Of a stretch of DNA of 5,273 nt, positions 1 through 5,273 are shown one piece after another; the first letter of the stretch is position 1, and each line of letters opens with the position of its first letter. The notes under the pieces were generated by a model that had not been told where the DNA came from, ran no database searches, and was given only the letters and a program-made list of their open reading frames with translations. A program made the position numbers and the translations under genes. Source of the stretch: Thiomargarita sp. (GTDB lineage Bacteria; Pseudomonadota; Gammaproteobacteria; Beggiatoales; Beggiatoaceae); NCBI GenBank assembly GCA_030618965.1, contig JAUXCJ010000134.1, positions 1-5,273 of the forward strand, given 5' to 3'.

Positions 1-36
1 CACATTTATTTTCGGAAGCCAGCTTCAATAATTTTT

Positions 37-1362
37 CTAATCGAACATTTTCAAATGGTCGAAATTTTTGTCTTTTTCCAAAATGGCCACTTTACCAGCC
101 AATTCTTTAGCGACATTGGGTTTAACTTGCTCAATTTCCTCTTGGTAAAGCTCTCGAAAAATCAAATCCAAAATATCATCAGAAATACCACGGTAACGAA
201 AATTATTAATCCCCTGCGTGATTAAATCACCATATTCCAAAGTACGGAGTTTTTCTTCCAGTTCAGCTTCAGACAATTGATTACCAATATGATCGCCGAT
301 TTCAACCCGAGTACATTCCTTATAGCGTTCTTTGGATAAAAATAACAAAATTGTTTTGGCATGACGATCATTAACCGCCTTAATCGTCGAATAAATATAT
401 TCTGACCAAGTGCCAAACAATTCACCCTTTCGATTCTTAATTTCATAATCCAAAGTTTTAATTACCCCATCAACAGTACTCAAATCCTTACCACTCCAAT
501 CACTCCTAAAAAGACAGGTGATGTAAAAAGGATCACTTTGGGTCAACTTATTGATAACTAAAGCACTTTCGTCAGTGACTTCAATTTGATTAAATTCGGC
601 ATAGCGATAAATAGCTTCCATACCCTCATCAAACGTCAGTTTAGAAGAAATTGGGGTTTGTGTAAGCCGCCCACCGACAAACATTTCTCGCATCATTTGA
701 ACCATCCAACCGACATAACTACCCGAAACCAGCATCGGTGCGACTTTTGATTCGACGAGTCCATGATAAGCACCTGGCAAATTATATGCTTGATTTTTAT
801 AGTCTTTGTCATAATAAATATATTTGGTCATATATTGAATTTCATCAATCATGATCAGAAAAAAGACGTTTTCCAATCCAGCTAAGCGAGATGGTGTACC
901 AATCGCCCAATTGAAGGCTGCATCTGCCCGTTCTGCTTGAAGATAGTCTTGAAATGCCTGAATATTTTCTATGACATTCAAGTTGTTTACTTTCTTTGCT
1001 ATTTCAAGGAGTTTAGACATTTCCCACGCTTGGTTACCAAAAGCTAGAGGGGTTCTGGTTTGAAATGAGAGATACTGACTTATTAAGGTGCGATAATACA
1101 CATCAGCAAAATCCAACAAACATTGACCATAATCCTGAACTTCAAAATAAAACGGAATAACTTTGCCTTGTTGATTCCACAAAATATTAAATATTCGCTG
1201 CATAATTGCAGATTTACCACACTTACGCCGTCCTAATAATGCCCGGGATTTCGACATTTCTCTGGGTATTTGATTTACCCAGTTCATCAGCAAAGTCATT
1301 TGTTCAGTTCTACCACAAAAAAGTGATGGATCTCCAATTCGTTCTTTAAGTGCATATATCAT
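37..1362 (-). CDS. Archaeal-type P-loop ATPase (ATPase_2/STAND-related) with C-terminal winged helix
   Basis: This 441-residue protein binds and probably hydrolyses ATP as a molecular switch; its output is unknown. Walker A is GRRKCGKSA (44-52; K50, S51), following the CGRTEQMTLL segment (16-25) that commonly opens this family. Walker B is FFLIMIDEIQ (167-176; D173, E174). A sensor-1-like strand, MLVSGSYVGWM (210-220), is followed by TPISSKLTFDEG, as in archaeal ATPases. DPFYITCLF (277-285) sits where the post-ATPase helical region begins. About 335-405 look like a winged helix (HAKTILLFLSK, then EAELEEKLRTLEYGDLI). There is no signal peptide or membrane helix. It has its own Shine-Dalgarno sequence and lies 523 nt downstream of the kinase gene on the same strand. 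Members of this family occur both alone and as regulatory or defence ATPases, so context alone does not assign a role. Confidence 0.85.
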   Translation of the reverse strand: MIYALKERIGDPSLFCGRTEQMTLLMNWVNQIPREMSKSRALLGRRKCGKSAIMQRIFNILWNQQGKVIPFYFEVQDYGQCLLDFADVYYRTLISQYLSFQTRTPLAFGNQAWEMSKLLEIAKKVNNLNVIENIQAFQDYLQAERADAAFNWAIGTPSRLAGLENVFFLIMIDEIQYMTKYIYYDKDYKNQAYNLPGAYHGLVESKVAPMLVSGSYVGWMVQMMREMFVGGRLTQTPISSKLTFDEGMEAIYRYAEFNQIEVTDESALVINKLTQSDPFYITCLFRSDWSGKDLSTVDGVIKTLDYEIKNRKGELFGTWSEYIYSTIKAVNDRHAKTILLFLSKERYKECTRVEIGDHIGNQLSEAELEEKLRTLEYGDLITQGINNFRYRGISDDILDLIFRELYQEEIEQVKPNVAKELAGKVAILEKDKNFDHLKMFD

Positions 1363-1370
1363 CTTTTGTT

Positions 1371-1376
1371 ACCTCT
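1371..1376 (-). promoter_or_regulatory. Shine-Dalgarno site of the ATPase gene
   Basis: AGAGGT on the minus strand lies 8 nt before the ATG at 1360-1362. This is a strong ribosome binding site and fixes the start of the ATPase gene. It contrasts with the kinase gene, which has none visible. Confidence 0.75.
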
Positions 1377-1397
1377 TTAATAGATTTGTTTAATACT

Positions 1398-1403
1398 ATA
1401 TTA
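1398..1403 (-). promoter_or_regulatory. Candidate -10 box for the ATPase gene
   Basis: TAATAT on the minus strand lies about 35 nt before the start codon. A poor -35 (TTTTAG) is 17 nt further upstream, inside the left inverted repeat of the MITE-like element. If real, the element supplies the upstream half of the promoter. The region is AT-rich, so chance matches are common. Confidence 0.25.
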
Positions 1404-1405
1404 CT

Positions 1406-1656
1406 TATGGTTCGGTCATTCTAAAACGGTTTTTTGGAATTAGGTTATCTGGCTAAAACAAGCGTTGATCAGCTTTTTATCGTTTCTCGTCGACTCAAGG
1501 GAATGAAGATTTTCAATCAAAAAGAATATAAACATGACCTAGTTTTACCAGACATCTTTGGGCAAAAGAGCGTTTATCAACCACACCTAGATATGACGCG
1601 CTTTTTCACTCAGTTTCTTAATTCTTAAATTCTAGTTTTTGAATGGCCGAACCATA
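1406..1656. mobile_element. MITE-like element with 24-bp terminal inverted repeats
   Basis: The left arm at 1404-1427 (CTTATGGTTCGGTCATTC...) and the right arm at 1635-1658 (...GAATGGCCGAACCATAAG) are reverse complements at 22 of 24 positions. If TA at 1406-1407 and 1655-1656 is the target duplication, the element is TGGTTCGG...CCGAACCA, 247 bp long. The TA flanks, small size and absence of a transposase suggest a non-autonomous element mobilised by an IS630/Tc1-type transposase. The family assignment is inference; the inverted repeats are seen directly. The element lies between the decayed coiled-coil gene and the ATPase gene. Confidence 0.7.
1434..1628 (+). CDS. Small ORF inside the MITE-like element, doubtful
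   Basis: This frame of 64 codons starts at TTG and is the only plus-strand ORF in the window that does not overlap a gene. It is open from just inside the left inverted repeat to just before the right one. The product would be basic (IVSRRLKGMKIFNQKEYKHD) and I do not recognise it. No Shine-Dalgarno sequence precedes the TTG. The in-frame ATG at 1503 has an AAGGGA directly against it, too close for normal spacing. It may be a remnant of a transposase or passenger gene, or simply an open frame in a short element. Confidence 0.2.
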   Translation: MELGYLAKTSVDQLFIVSRRLKGMKIFNQKEYKHDLVLPDIFGQKSVYQPHLDMTRFFTQFLNS

Positions 1657-1663
1657 AGTCTTT

Positions 1664-1703
1664 ATTCTGTAAATTCTAAAATTCTGAAAATCCTGATTCA
1701 GAC
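1664..1703. repeat. Short AT-rich repeat of ATTCTG-like units
   Basis: Four near-repeats of 8-10 bp follow each other: ATTCTGTAA, ATTCTAAA, ATTCTGAAA and ATCCTGATTCAGAC. On the minus strand this reads GTCTGAATCAGGATTTTC and so on. Strings of this type are, from memory, dispersed in several environmental bacterial genomes, often at gene ends. I cannot verify that here. Confidence 0.4.
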
Positions 1704-1717
1704 AAAAAAGTCTAATC
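1695..1717 (-). terminator. Bulged hairpin downstream of the kinase operon, possible weak terminator
   Basis: GATTCAGAC (1695-1703) and GTCTAATC (1710-1717) pair over 8 bp with a single-C bulge around an A6 loop (T6 on the minus strand). It lies about 170 bp downstream of the kinase stop and just after the decayed coiled-coil gene. No T-run directly follows the stem on the minus strand, so it is not a textbook intrinsic terminator. Confidence 0.25.
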
Positions 1718-1722
1718 ACAGT

Positions 1723-1889
1723 TCAGGCATTATAACCATCTAAATTCATCAACCTATTTTTAACACGCTCTGCCATTTATATTTCTATTTCTGTCTGTAA
1801 TTTTTTCAATATGTGTTTCATAATCCGATTTAAGTACGTCCAGTTCGGCTTGATGCTATGCTGCTAGTTCTTGTTTTAATTTCGCTCAT
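1723..1889 (-). pseudogene. Decayed small coiled-coil gene overlapping the kinase stop codon
   Basis: An ATG at 1887-1889 overlaps the kinase TGA as ATGA, but its frame (MSEIKTRTSS...) soon becomes non-coil-like and stops. Removing one A from the A-run near 1876-1879 restores MSEIKQELAA, followed by a TAG where a CAG (Gln) would fit, and then HQAELDVLKSDYETHIEK, a clear heptad-like coiled coil. A second shift near 1805-1811 gives KLQTEIEI, a TAA, then MAERVKNRLMNLDGYNA and a TGA at 1723-1725. The best reading is a former gene of about 55 residues that was translationally coupled to the kinase and is now broken by two frameshifts and two stops. I do not recognise the family. Chance is possible because the stretch is short. 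Confidence 0.45.
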
Positions 1890-4800
1890 TCGCCGTTAAA
1901 GTTGTGACAATTACAGTTGGGCACTGCGATTCTAAATTTATCTATTTCTGCTTTACTGATTTGATTCTCACGGCAAACCAATACCTGCAAACTAGACAAC
2001 TGTCGCAGCGGTTCTAAATCGCTTATTTGATTATGCTTGCACCACAAGTCATGCAAACTAATCAACTGTCGCAACGGTTCTAAATCGCTGATTTTATTAC
2101 CCTCGCACCACAATACCTGCAAATTCGTCAACTGGCTCAGCGGTTCTAAATCACTAGTTTTAATATTATTAAAAGATAATACCTGCAAACTAGTCAACTG
2201 GCGCAGCGGTTCTAAATCACTTATTTTATTAAAACCGCAATCTAAGTGCTGCAAACTAGTCAACTGGCGCAGCGGTTCTAAATCGCTGATTTTATTAGAA
2301 CCGCACTCTAATATCTGCAAACTCGTAAACTGGCGCATCGGTTCTAAATCGCTGATTTTATTATAACTACAAGATAATCTCTGTAAACTCCTCAACTGGC
2401 GCAGCGGTTCTAAATCGCTGATTTTATTACCCCAGCAATCCAATTTCTGCAAACTCGTCAACTGGAGCAGCGGTTCTAAATCGCTAATTTTATTAGAATC
2501 GCAATACAATTTCTGCAAACTAGTCAACTGGCGCAGCGGTTCTAAATCGCTGATTTGATTAGAATGGCAATCCAATTTCTGCAAACTTGTCAACTGGCGT
2601 AGCGGTTCTAAATCGCTGATTTGATTATAACGGCAATCCAATACCTGCAAACTCGTCAATTGGCGCAGTGGTTCTAAATCGCTTATTTCAGTATAGCGGC
2701 AATCCAATTTCTGCAAACTCGTCAACTGGCGCAGTGGTTCTAAATCGCTTATTTTATTTTCATGACAATCCAGCTCTTGCAAATGAACAATTTCCACTAA
2801 GTCCTTATTACTTATTTCAATATTAAAGTTAAAGACTTTCTTGAAACGAATCCATGGGTCGTTATACCAATTGATGGCTCGCTTGAAAATGCCTTGCCAC
2901 TTGCCATCTAACTGATTCCACCATGTCCGATTATCAAGTTGCGTGATCGAAGGCACTTTTATTTGAATCGGCAGTACAGTGACTTTTGAACTATTTAAAG
3001 AGCTAAGTTTGCTAATCAAAGTCCCCACATCAGGACGTTTATCAACCTCCCTCTCCACACAATCACACAGCAACTCAAACAACTCAGGTGCCTTTACCAA
3101 GCGTCTCGGATGCAAAGTCTGCGGGATTTCGCCCGTCAACAAACGATACAAAGTTTTACCAAAAGCATACACATCACTTTTCGCACCCACCACCCCGTCA
3201 TAACCTTGCTGCTCCGGCGGAGCATAATCGAAAGTCCCAAACACCGACTGCGCTAACACACTCAAACTCGTTTTACTTTGTTTCAGGCTCAACTCCTCCT
3301 GTAACGACTTCGCTACTTTCGCCAAACCAAAATCAATCACTTTGACGCTCGGAGAACGCTGAGATGGGGATAACAACAGATTAGCGGGTTTTAAATCTAA
3401 ATGGAAAATGTCCTTTTTATGCGCCAGTTGCAAAGCCTTCGCAATTTGCAAACCCACCGCAATCCCGCTATTAATGTCCAAATTTCCATGCGCTTTTAAC
3501 CACTCCTCACCATCCACTGCCCCATCAAAAAATTTAGTCACAAAAAAACCGCGTTGTTGTTTAGCCGTATCCACAAAACCGTAATCTAACGGTGCTGGCA
3601 CATACTTCCCAGCAATTTCGGCCATCAATAGCGGCTCTTCAAAAATATCATCAAGAGAACCTTTCCGCGTTTCCCAAAAACATTTCACCACCACTTTTTT
3701 AGATTTCTTCAAACGCACCCGACACAAAAACACACATCCCATGCCCCCAGCACCCAATATTCTTTCAATCGGATATTTATGCACATTATGTAATGCATAG
3801 CGTTGTGGATTAATCTCAATCGCCTCGTGTAAATAGGACAACGCTTTATTATAAGAAGCTTGTCGAAGATACATTTGAAATAAATTAAAAGCACTTAAAG
3901 CGCGATCATCATCAGTTTGCGCCTGTTGATAGGCTTTGAGCAATAAAGACTCCGCCTTGTCCAAATCGCCACTAGCAGAAACTACACTACCTAAGCCAAT
4001 CGCAACCCGACTGAATTGTGCATCAGACGGTGACAATTTTTTGGATAAGCGCAAGGCTTTCTTAATCAAATTAAGAGTGGCACTGTTATACTGCGTGAAT
4101 TCATCACGCGGTTTCATTTGCGGCGATAAATCAGTGTGAGCCATTAATTGTTCAACGATGGCTAAAATTTGTTTGACATCTCCATGAATGGCATCCAATT
4201 TCCAATGTAAATTATCCATCGCCGAAAAAATGTCCGAAAGCTGAACCCTCACCAAATCGGTCCAATCGGCAAAATTGTTTTGAAAAGCAATGAATTGAGC
4301 ATAATGGCTTTGTGTCACCGACTCAATTTTTTGCAAAATTTCTAATTTTGGAGCCAGTTCGGCTAATTTTCCAAATTGTTTTGCCGCATAAGCTTGATTT
4401 AATTTATCCTCGGTGGATTGCACCAAAGATTTAATCTCGCGCACATCGAGGATTAAACCTTCACGTTGCAAAGCCTCTAAAGTCCGCGCATATCGGGTAT
4501 CATTGCGTAAATTTTCATGTAAAAAGAACAAAATGGCTTGTCCAAACAACTCCTTGTAGCTCAAAAAGTCGCGCACAGAATCATCTAAAGGGATTGAAAC
4601 TTGCGCCAAAACTAAATCCGTGATGGCAAAAGTCCCAGTTTCTGTCACAAAGCTAGCGAGTTCGGTTTCGGTAAAAGGCACATTATCGGCTTGAAATAGG
4701 GTGCATTTTGCTAAGCGTTTGCACTGTTCAAGGGCGGATTGGCGAAATTTTGATAATGCCTCTGTAGATAAATTTTGTTGTAAGGCAAATGGTTGTAAAT

Positions 4801-5086
4801 AATCTAGCTCAATGCGCTGATAAAATTCACTATCAATGCGGGATTTCAGCAAAGTTTTCCAAAAGCCCTGCCTTTGCTCTGGCGAGACTATGCCAGCGCT
4901 GATGGCTGCAAGGGCACGAGCATGGCTGTCTTGAAAAGCTACGGCGATTTCGGCAGCGGTGAAAGTAAAGTTAGCTTTGAGTAAGTTTAGTGCTTTATTG
5001 GTGCCAGTGGATTTAGCGAGTATGTCGATAACGGCACTGTTGAGTAGGGAACTTAGCCCTTTTCTAAATATGATGGCTGTTGACAT
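1886..5086 (-). CDS. Multidomain Ser/Thr protein kinase with TPR and leucine-rich repeats
   Basis: This 1066-residue protein probably senses a ligand through its LRRs and phosphorylates Ser/Thr on partner proteins. Residues 1-330 are helical and not assigned; 290-315 (NLHWKLDAIHGDVKQI) resembles a coiled coil. About 355-428 form two TPR-like repeats. The kinase spans about 436-695: glycine loop GAGGMG (445-450), VVVK lysine K468, probable alpha-C E484, catalytic loop HLDLKPAN (562-569; D564, N569), DFG (585-587), GTFDYAPPE (617-625), DVYAFG (638-643), R684. The catalytic loop has L where most kinases have R, so it is a non-RD kinase. A Trp-rich stretch (WWNQLDGKW, 722-730) precedes 22-residue LRRs from about 764 to 1047. 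I see no signal peptide or membrane segment, so it is probably cytosolic. The start follows the upstream stop by 2 nt and lacks a clear Shine-Dalgarno sequence, suggesting translational coupling. The substrate and ligand are unknown. Confidence 0.93.
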   Translation of the reverse strand: MSTAIIFRKGLSSLLNSAVIDILAKSTGTNKALNLLKANFTFTAAEIAVAFQDSHARALAAISAGIVSPEQRQGFWKTLLKSRIDSEFYQRIELDYLQPFALQQNLSTEALSKFRQSALEQCKRLAKCTLFQADNVPFTETELASFVTETGTFAITDLVLAQVSIPLDDSVRDFLSYKELFGQAILFFLHENLRNDTRYARTLEALQREGLILDVREIKSLVQSTEDKLNQAYAAKQFGKLAELAPKLEILQKIESVTQSHYAQFIAFQNNFADWTDLVRVQLSDIFSAMDNLHWKLDAIHGDVKQILAIVEQLMAHTDLSPQMKPRDEFTQYNSATLNLIKKALRLSKKLSPSDAQFSRVAIGLGSVVSASGDLDKAESLLLKAYQQAQTDDDRALSAFNLFQMYLRQASYNKALSYLHEAIEINPQRYALHNVHKYPIERILGAGGMGCVFLCRVRLKKSKKVVVKCFWETRKGSLDDIFEEPLLMAEIAGKYVPAPLDYGFVDTAKQQRGFFVTKFFDGAVDGEEWLKAHGNLDINSGIAVGLQIAKALQLAHKKDIFHLDLKPANLLLSPSQRSPSVKVIDFGLAKVAKSLQEELSLKQSKTSLSVLAQSVFGTFDYAPPEQQGYDGVVGAKSDVYAFGKTLYRLLTGEIPQTLHPRRLVKAPELFELLCDCVEREVDKRPDVGTLISKLSSLNSSKVTVLPIQIKVPSITQLDNRTWWNQLDGKWQGIFKRAINWYNDPWIRFKKVFNFNIEISNKDLVEIVHLQELDCHENKISDLEPLRQLTSLQKLDCRYTEISDLEPLRQLTSLQVLDCRYNQISDLEPLRQLTSLQKLDCHSNQISDLEPLRQLTSLQKLYCDSNKISDLEPLLQLTSLQKLDCWGNKISDLEPLRQLRSLQRLSCSYNKISDLEPMRQFTSLQILECGSNKISDLEPLRQLTSLQHLDCGFNKISDLEPLRQLTSLQVLSFNNIKTSDLEPLSQLTNLQVLWCEGNKISDLEPLRQLISLHDLWCKHNQISDLEPLRQLSSLQVLVCRENQISKAEIDKFRIAVPNCNCHNFNGE
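1961..2752 (-). repeat. Twelve tandem 66-bp repeats encoding leucine-rich repeats
   Basis: Units start at 2752, 2686, 2620, 2554, 2488, 2422, 2356, 2290, 2224, 2158, 2092 and 2026 (minus strand) with an exact 66-bp period and no indels. A thirteenth degenerate unit (ISKAEIDKF) caps the array from 1960. The protein consensus per unit is ISDLEPLRQLTSLQ, then x-L-x-C-x-x-N-x, 22 residues in total, close to SDS22/internalin-type LRRs. The DNA for SDLEPLRQLTSLQ is nearly identical between units, including synonymous positions, which points to recent tandem amplification or gene conversion. The C-terminal units (TSDLEPLSQLTN; LISLHDL) have diverged most. Confidence 0.95.
3002..3781 (-). other. Protein kinase catalytic domain (residues 436-695)
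   Basis: This is the kinase portion of the large protein. All residues needed for phosphotransfer are visible: K468 (ATP phosphates), D564 (catalytic base), N569 and D585 (metal). The activation segment from DFG to APPE (585-625) is rich in Ser and Thr (SKTSLSVLAQSVFGT), which could be autophosphorylation sites. It matches the PknB/Hanks type in motif order. The HLD loop removes the arginine that normally contacts a phosphorylated activation loop, so activity may not depend on activation-loop phosphorylation. That last point is known for non-RD kinases in general and is inference here. Confidence 0.9.
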
Positions 5087-5088
5087 TG

Positions 5089-5271
5089 TTAGTTATTAGT
5101 TATCAAAACAGAAATTGTGAGCCAACGATATGGCTGCTCGAAAATCGGCTTAATTTTGGCTCTTATATATATAATGAGCAGTTGGTCTTGGATGTCTGCT
5201 TTAAGGCCATTTACGCCCCAAGTTTCTAGCAGATTGACACCGAACTCTTTACGCATGGCGTTGTTCAAGGC
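5089..5271 (-). CDS. C-terminal end of an unrecognised protein, cut by the window edge
   Basis: An open frame enters from the right edge of the window and runs for 60 residues to a TAA. It begins ALNNAMRKEFGVNLL and ends YRWLTISVLITNN. I do not recognise the family. The tail is mixed charged and hydrophobic (LLIIYIRAKIKPIF, then RWLTISVLI) and could be the last helices of a globular domain; it is not a convincing membrane anchor. Its TAA lies only 2 nt before the ATG of the kinase-LRR gene, the classic spacing of co-transcribed and translationally coupled genes, and this supports it being real. An in-frame ATG at residue 6 (5254-5256) has no visible ribosome binding site, so the true start is probably outside the window. 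The TA-rich run near 5163-5173, which might look like a promoter, encodes residues of this frame (IIYIR). Confidence 0.6.
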   Translation of the reverse strand, partial: ALNNAMRKEFGVNLLETWGVNGLKADIQDQLLIIYIRAKIKPIFEQPYRWLTISVLITNN

Positions 5272-5273
5272 CA

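Noticed and set aside
11..36. Hairpin GAAG-CCAG-CTTC followed by T-rich sequence, possible terminator after the ATPase
   Set aside because: Only 4-5 bp of stem, and the T-run is on the plus strand, the wrong side for the minus-strand gene.
222..446. Out-of-frame ORF of 74 codons within the ATPase gene
   Set aside because: Shadow of a gene with strong motif support.
2037..2366. Plus-strand ORF of 109 codons with repeated CKLVNWRSGSKSLILL-like units
   Set aside because: It is the antisense shadow of the 66-bp LRR repeats; its repeats follow from the period being a multiple of three.
1961..2752. Regularly spaced repeats as a CRISPR array
   Set aside because: Period is exactly 66 bp, repeats are coding in one frame and encode canonical LRRs; there are no unrelated spacers.
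2979..3345. Two overlapping plus-strand ORFs across the kinase region
   Set aside because: They lie antisense to the invariant kinase motifs, overlap each other and show no recognisable family.
3709..3894. Minus-strand ORF of 61 codons in another frame
   Set aside because: It overlaps the glycine loop and TPR part of the kinase gene; Cys-rich low-complexity product, no start signal.
3936..4139. Plus-strand ORF of 67 codons
   Set aside because: Shadow of the TPR-coding part of the large gene.
5161..5175. TATATATATA run upstream of the kinase as a promoter
   Set aside because: It lies within the open frame of the upstream partial gene, which ends 2 nt before the kinase; coding explains it.

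Overview
The window is AT-rich and reads almost entirely on the minus strand. It looks like an accessory region of a bacterium that carries large eukaryote-like signalling proteins. The low GC, the large multidomain kinase, the tandem leucine-rich repeats and the archaeal-type P-loop ATPase would suit a filamentous sulfur-oxidising gammaproteobacterium (Beggiatoa/Thiotrichales type), although a cyanobacterium or similar cannot be excluded. No marker gene fixes the taxonomy.

Layout from right to left, in the direction of transcription. (1) Positions 5089-5271 hold the C-terminal 60 residues of a gene that runs off the window edge. It stops 2 nt before the next start codon. (2) Positions 1886-5086 encode a 1066-residue protein made of an alpha-helical N-terminal region, two TPR-like repeats, a Ser/Thr protein kinase domain with an HLD catalytic loop (non-RD), a Trp-rich pre-LRR segment, and twelve exact 22-residue leucine-rich repeats plus a degenerate cap. 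(3) A decayed small coiled-coil gene at 1723-1889 begins in an ATGA overlap with the kinase stop codon and is broken by frameshifts and stops. (4) The intergenic part at 1404-1717 holds a short AT-rich repeat with a hairpin and a 247-bp MITE-like element with 24-bp terminal inverted repeats, flanked by TA. (5) Positions 37-1362 encode a 441-residue archaeal-type (ATPase_2/STAND-related) P-loop ATPase with a C-terminal winged-helix region and a good Shine-Dalgarno sequence.

Functional reading, which is inference: the kinase-LRR protein looks like a one-chain cytosolic sensor. The LRR solenoid would recognise a ligand and the kinase would pass the signal on, while the TPR and N-terminal helical regions would assemble partners. 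The partial upstream gene is almost certainly co-transcribed with it, and the decayed downstream gene probably once was. The ATPase is on the same strand but has its own ribosome binding site and is separated by mobile DNA, so a functional link is possible but not shown. Defence, stress signalling and developmental signalling all remain open.
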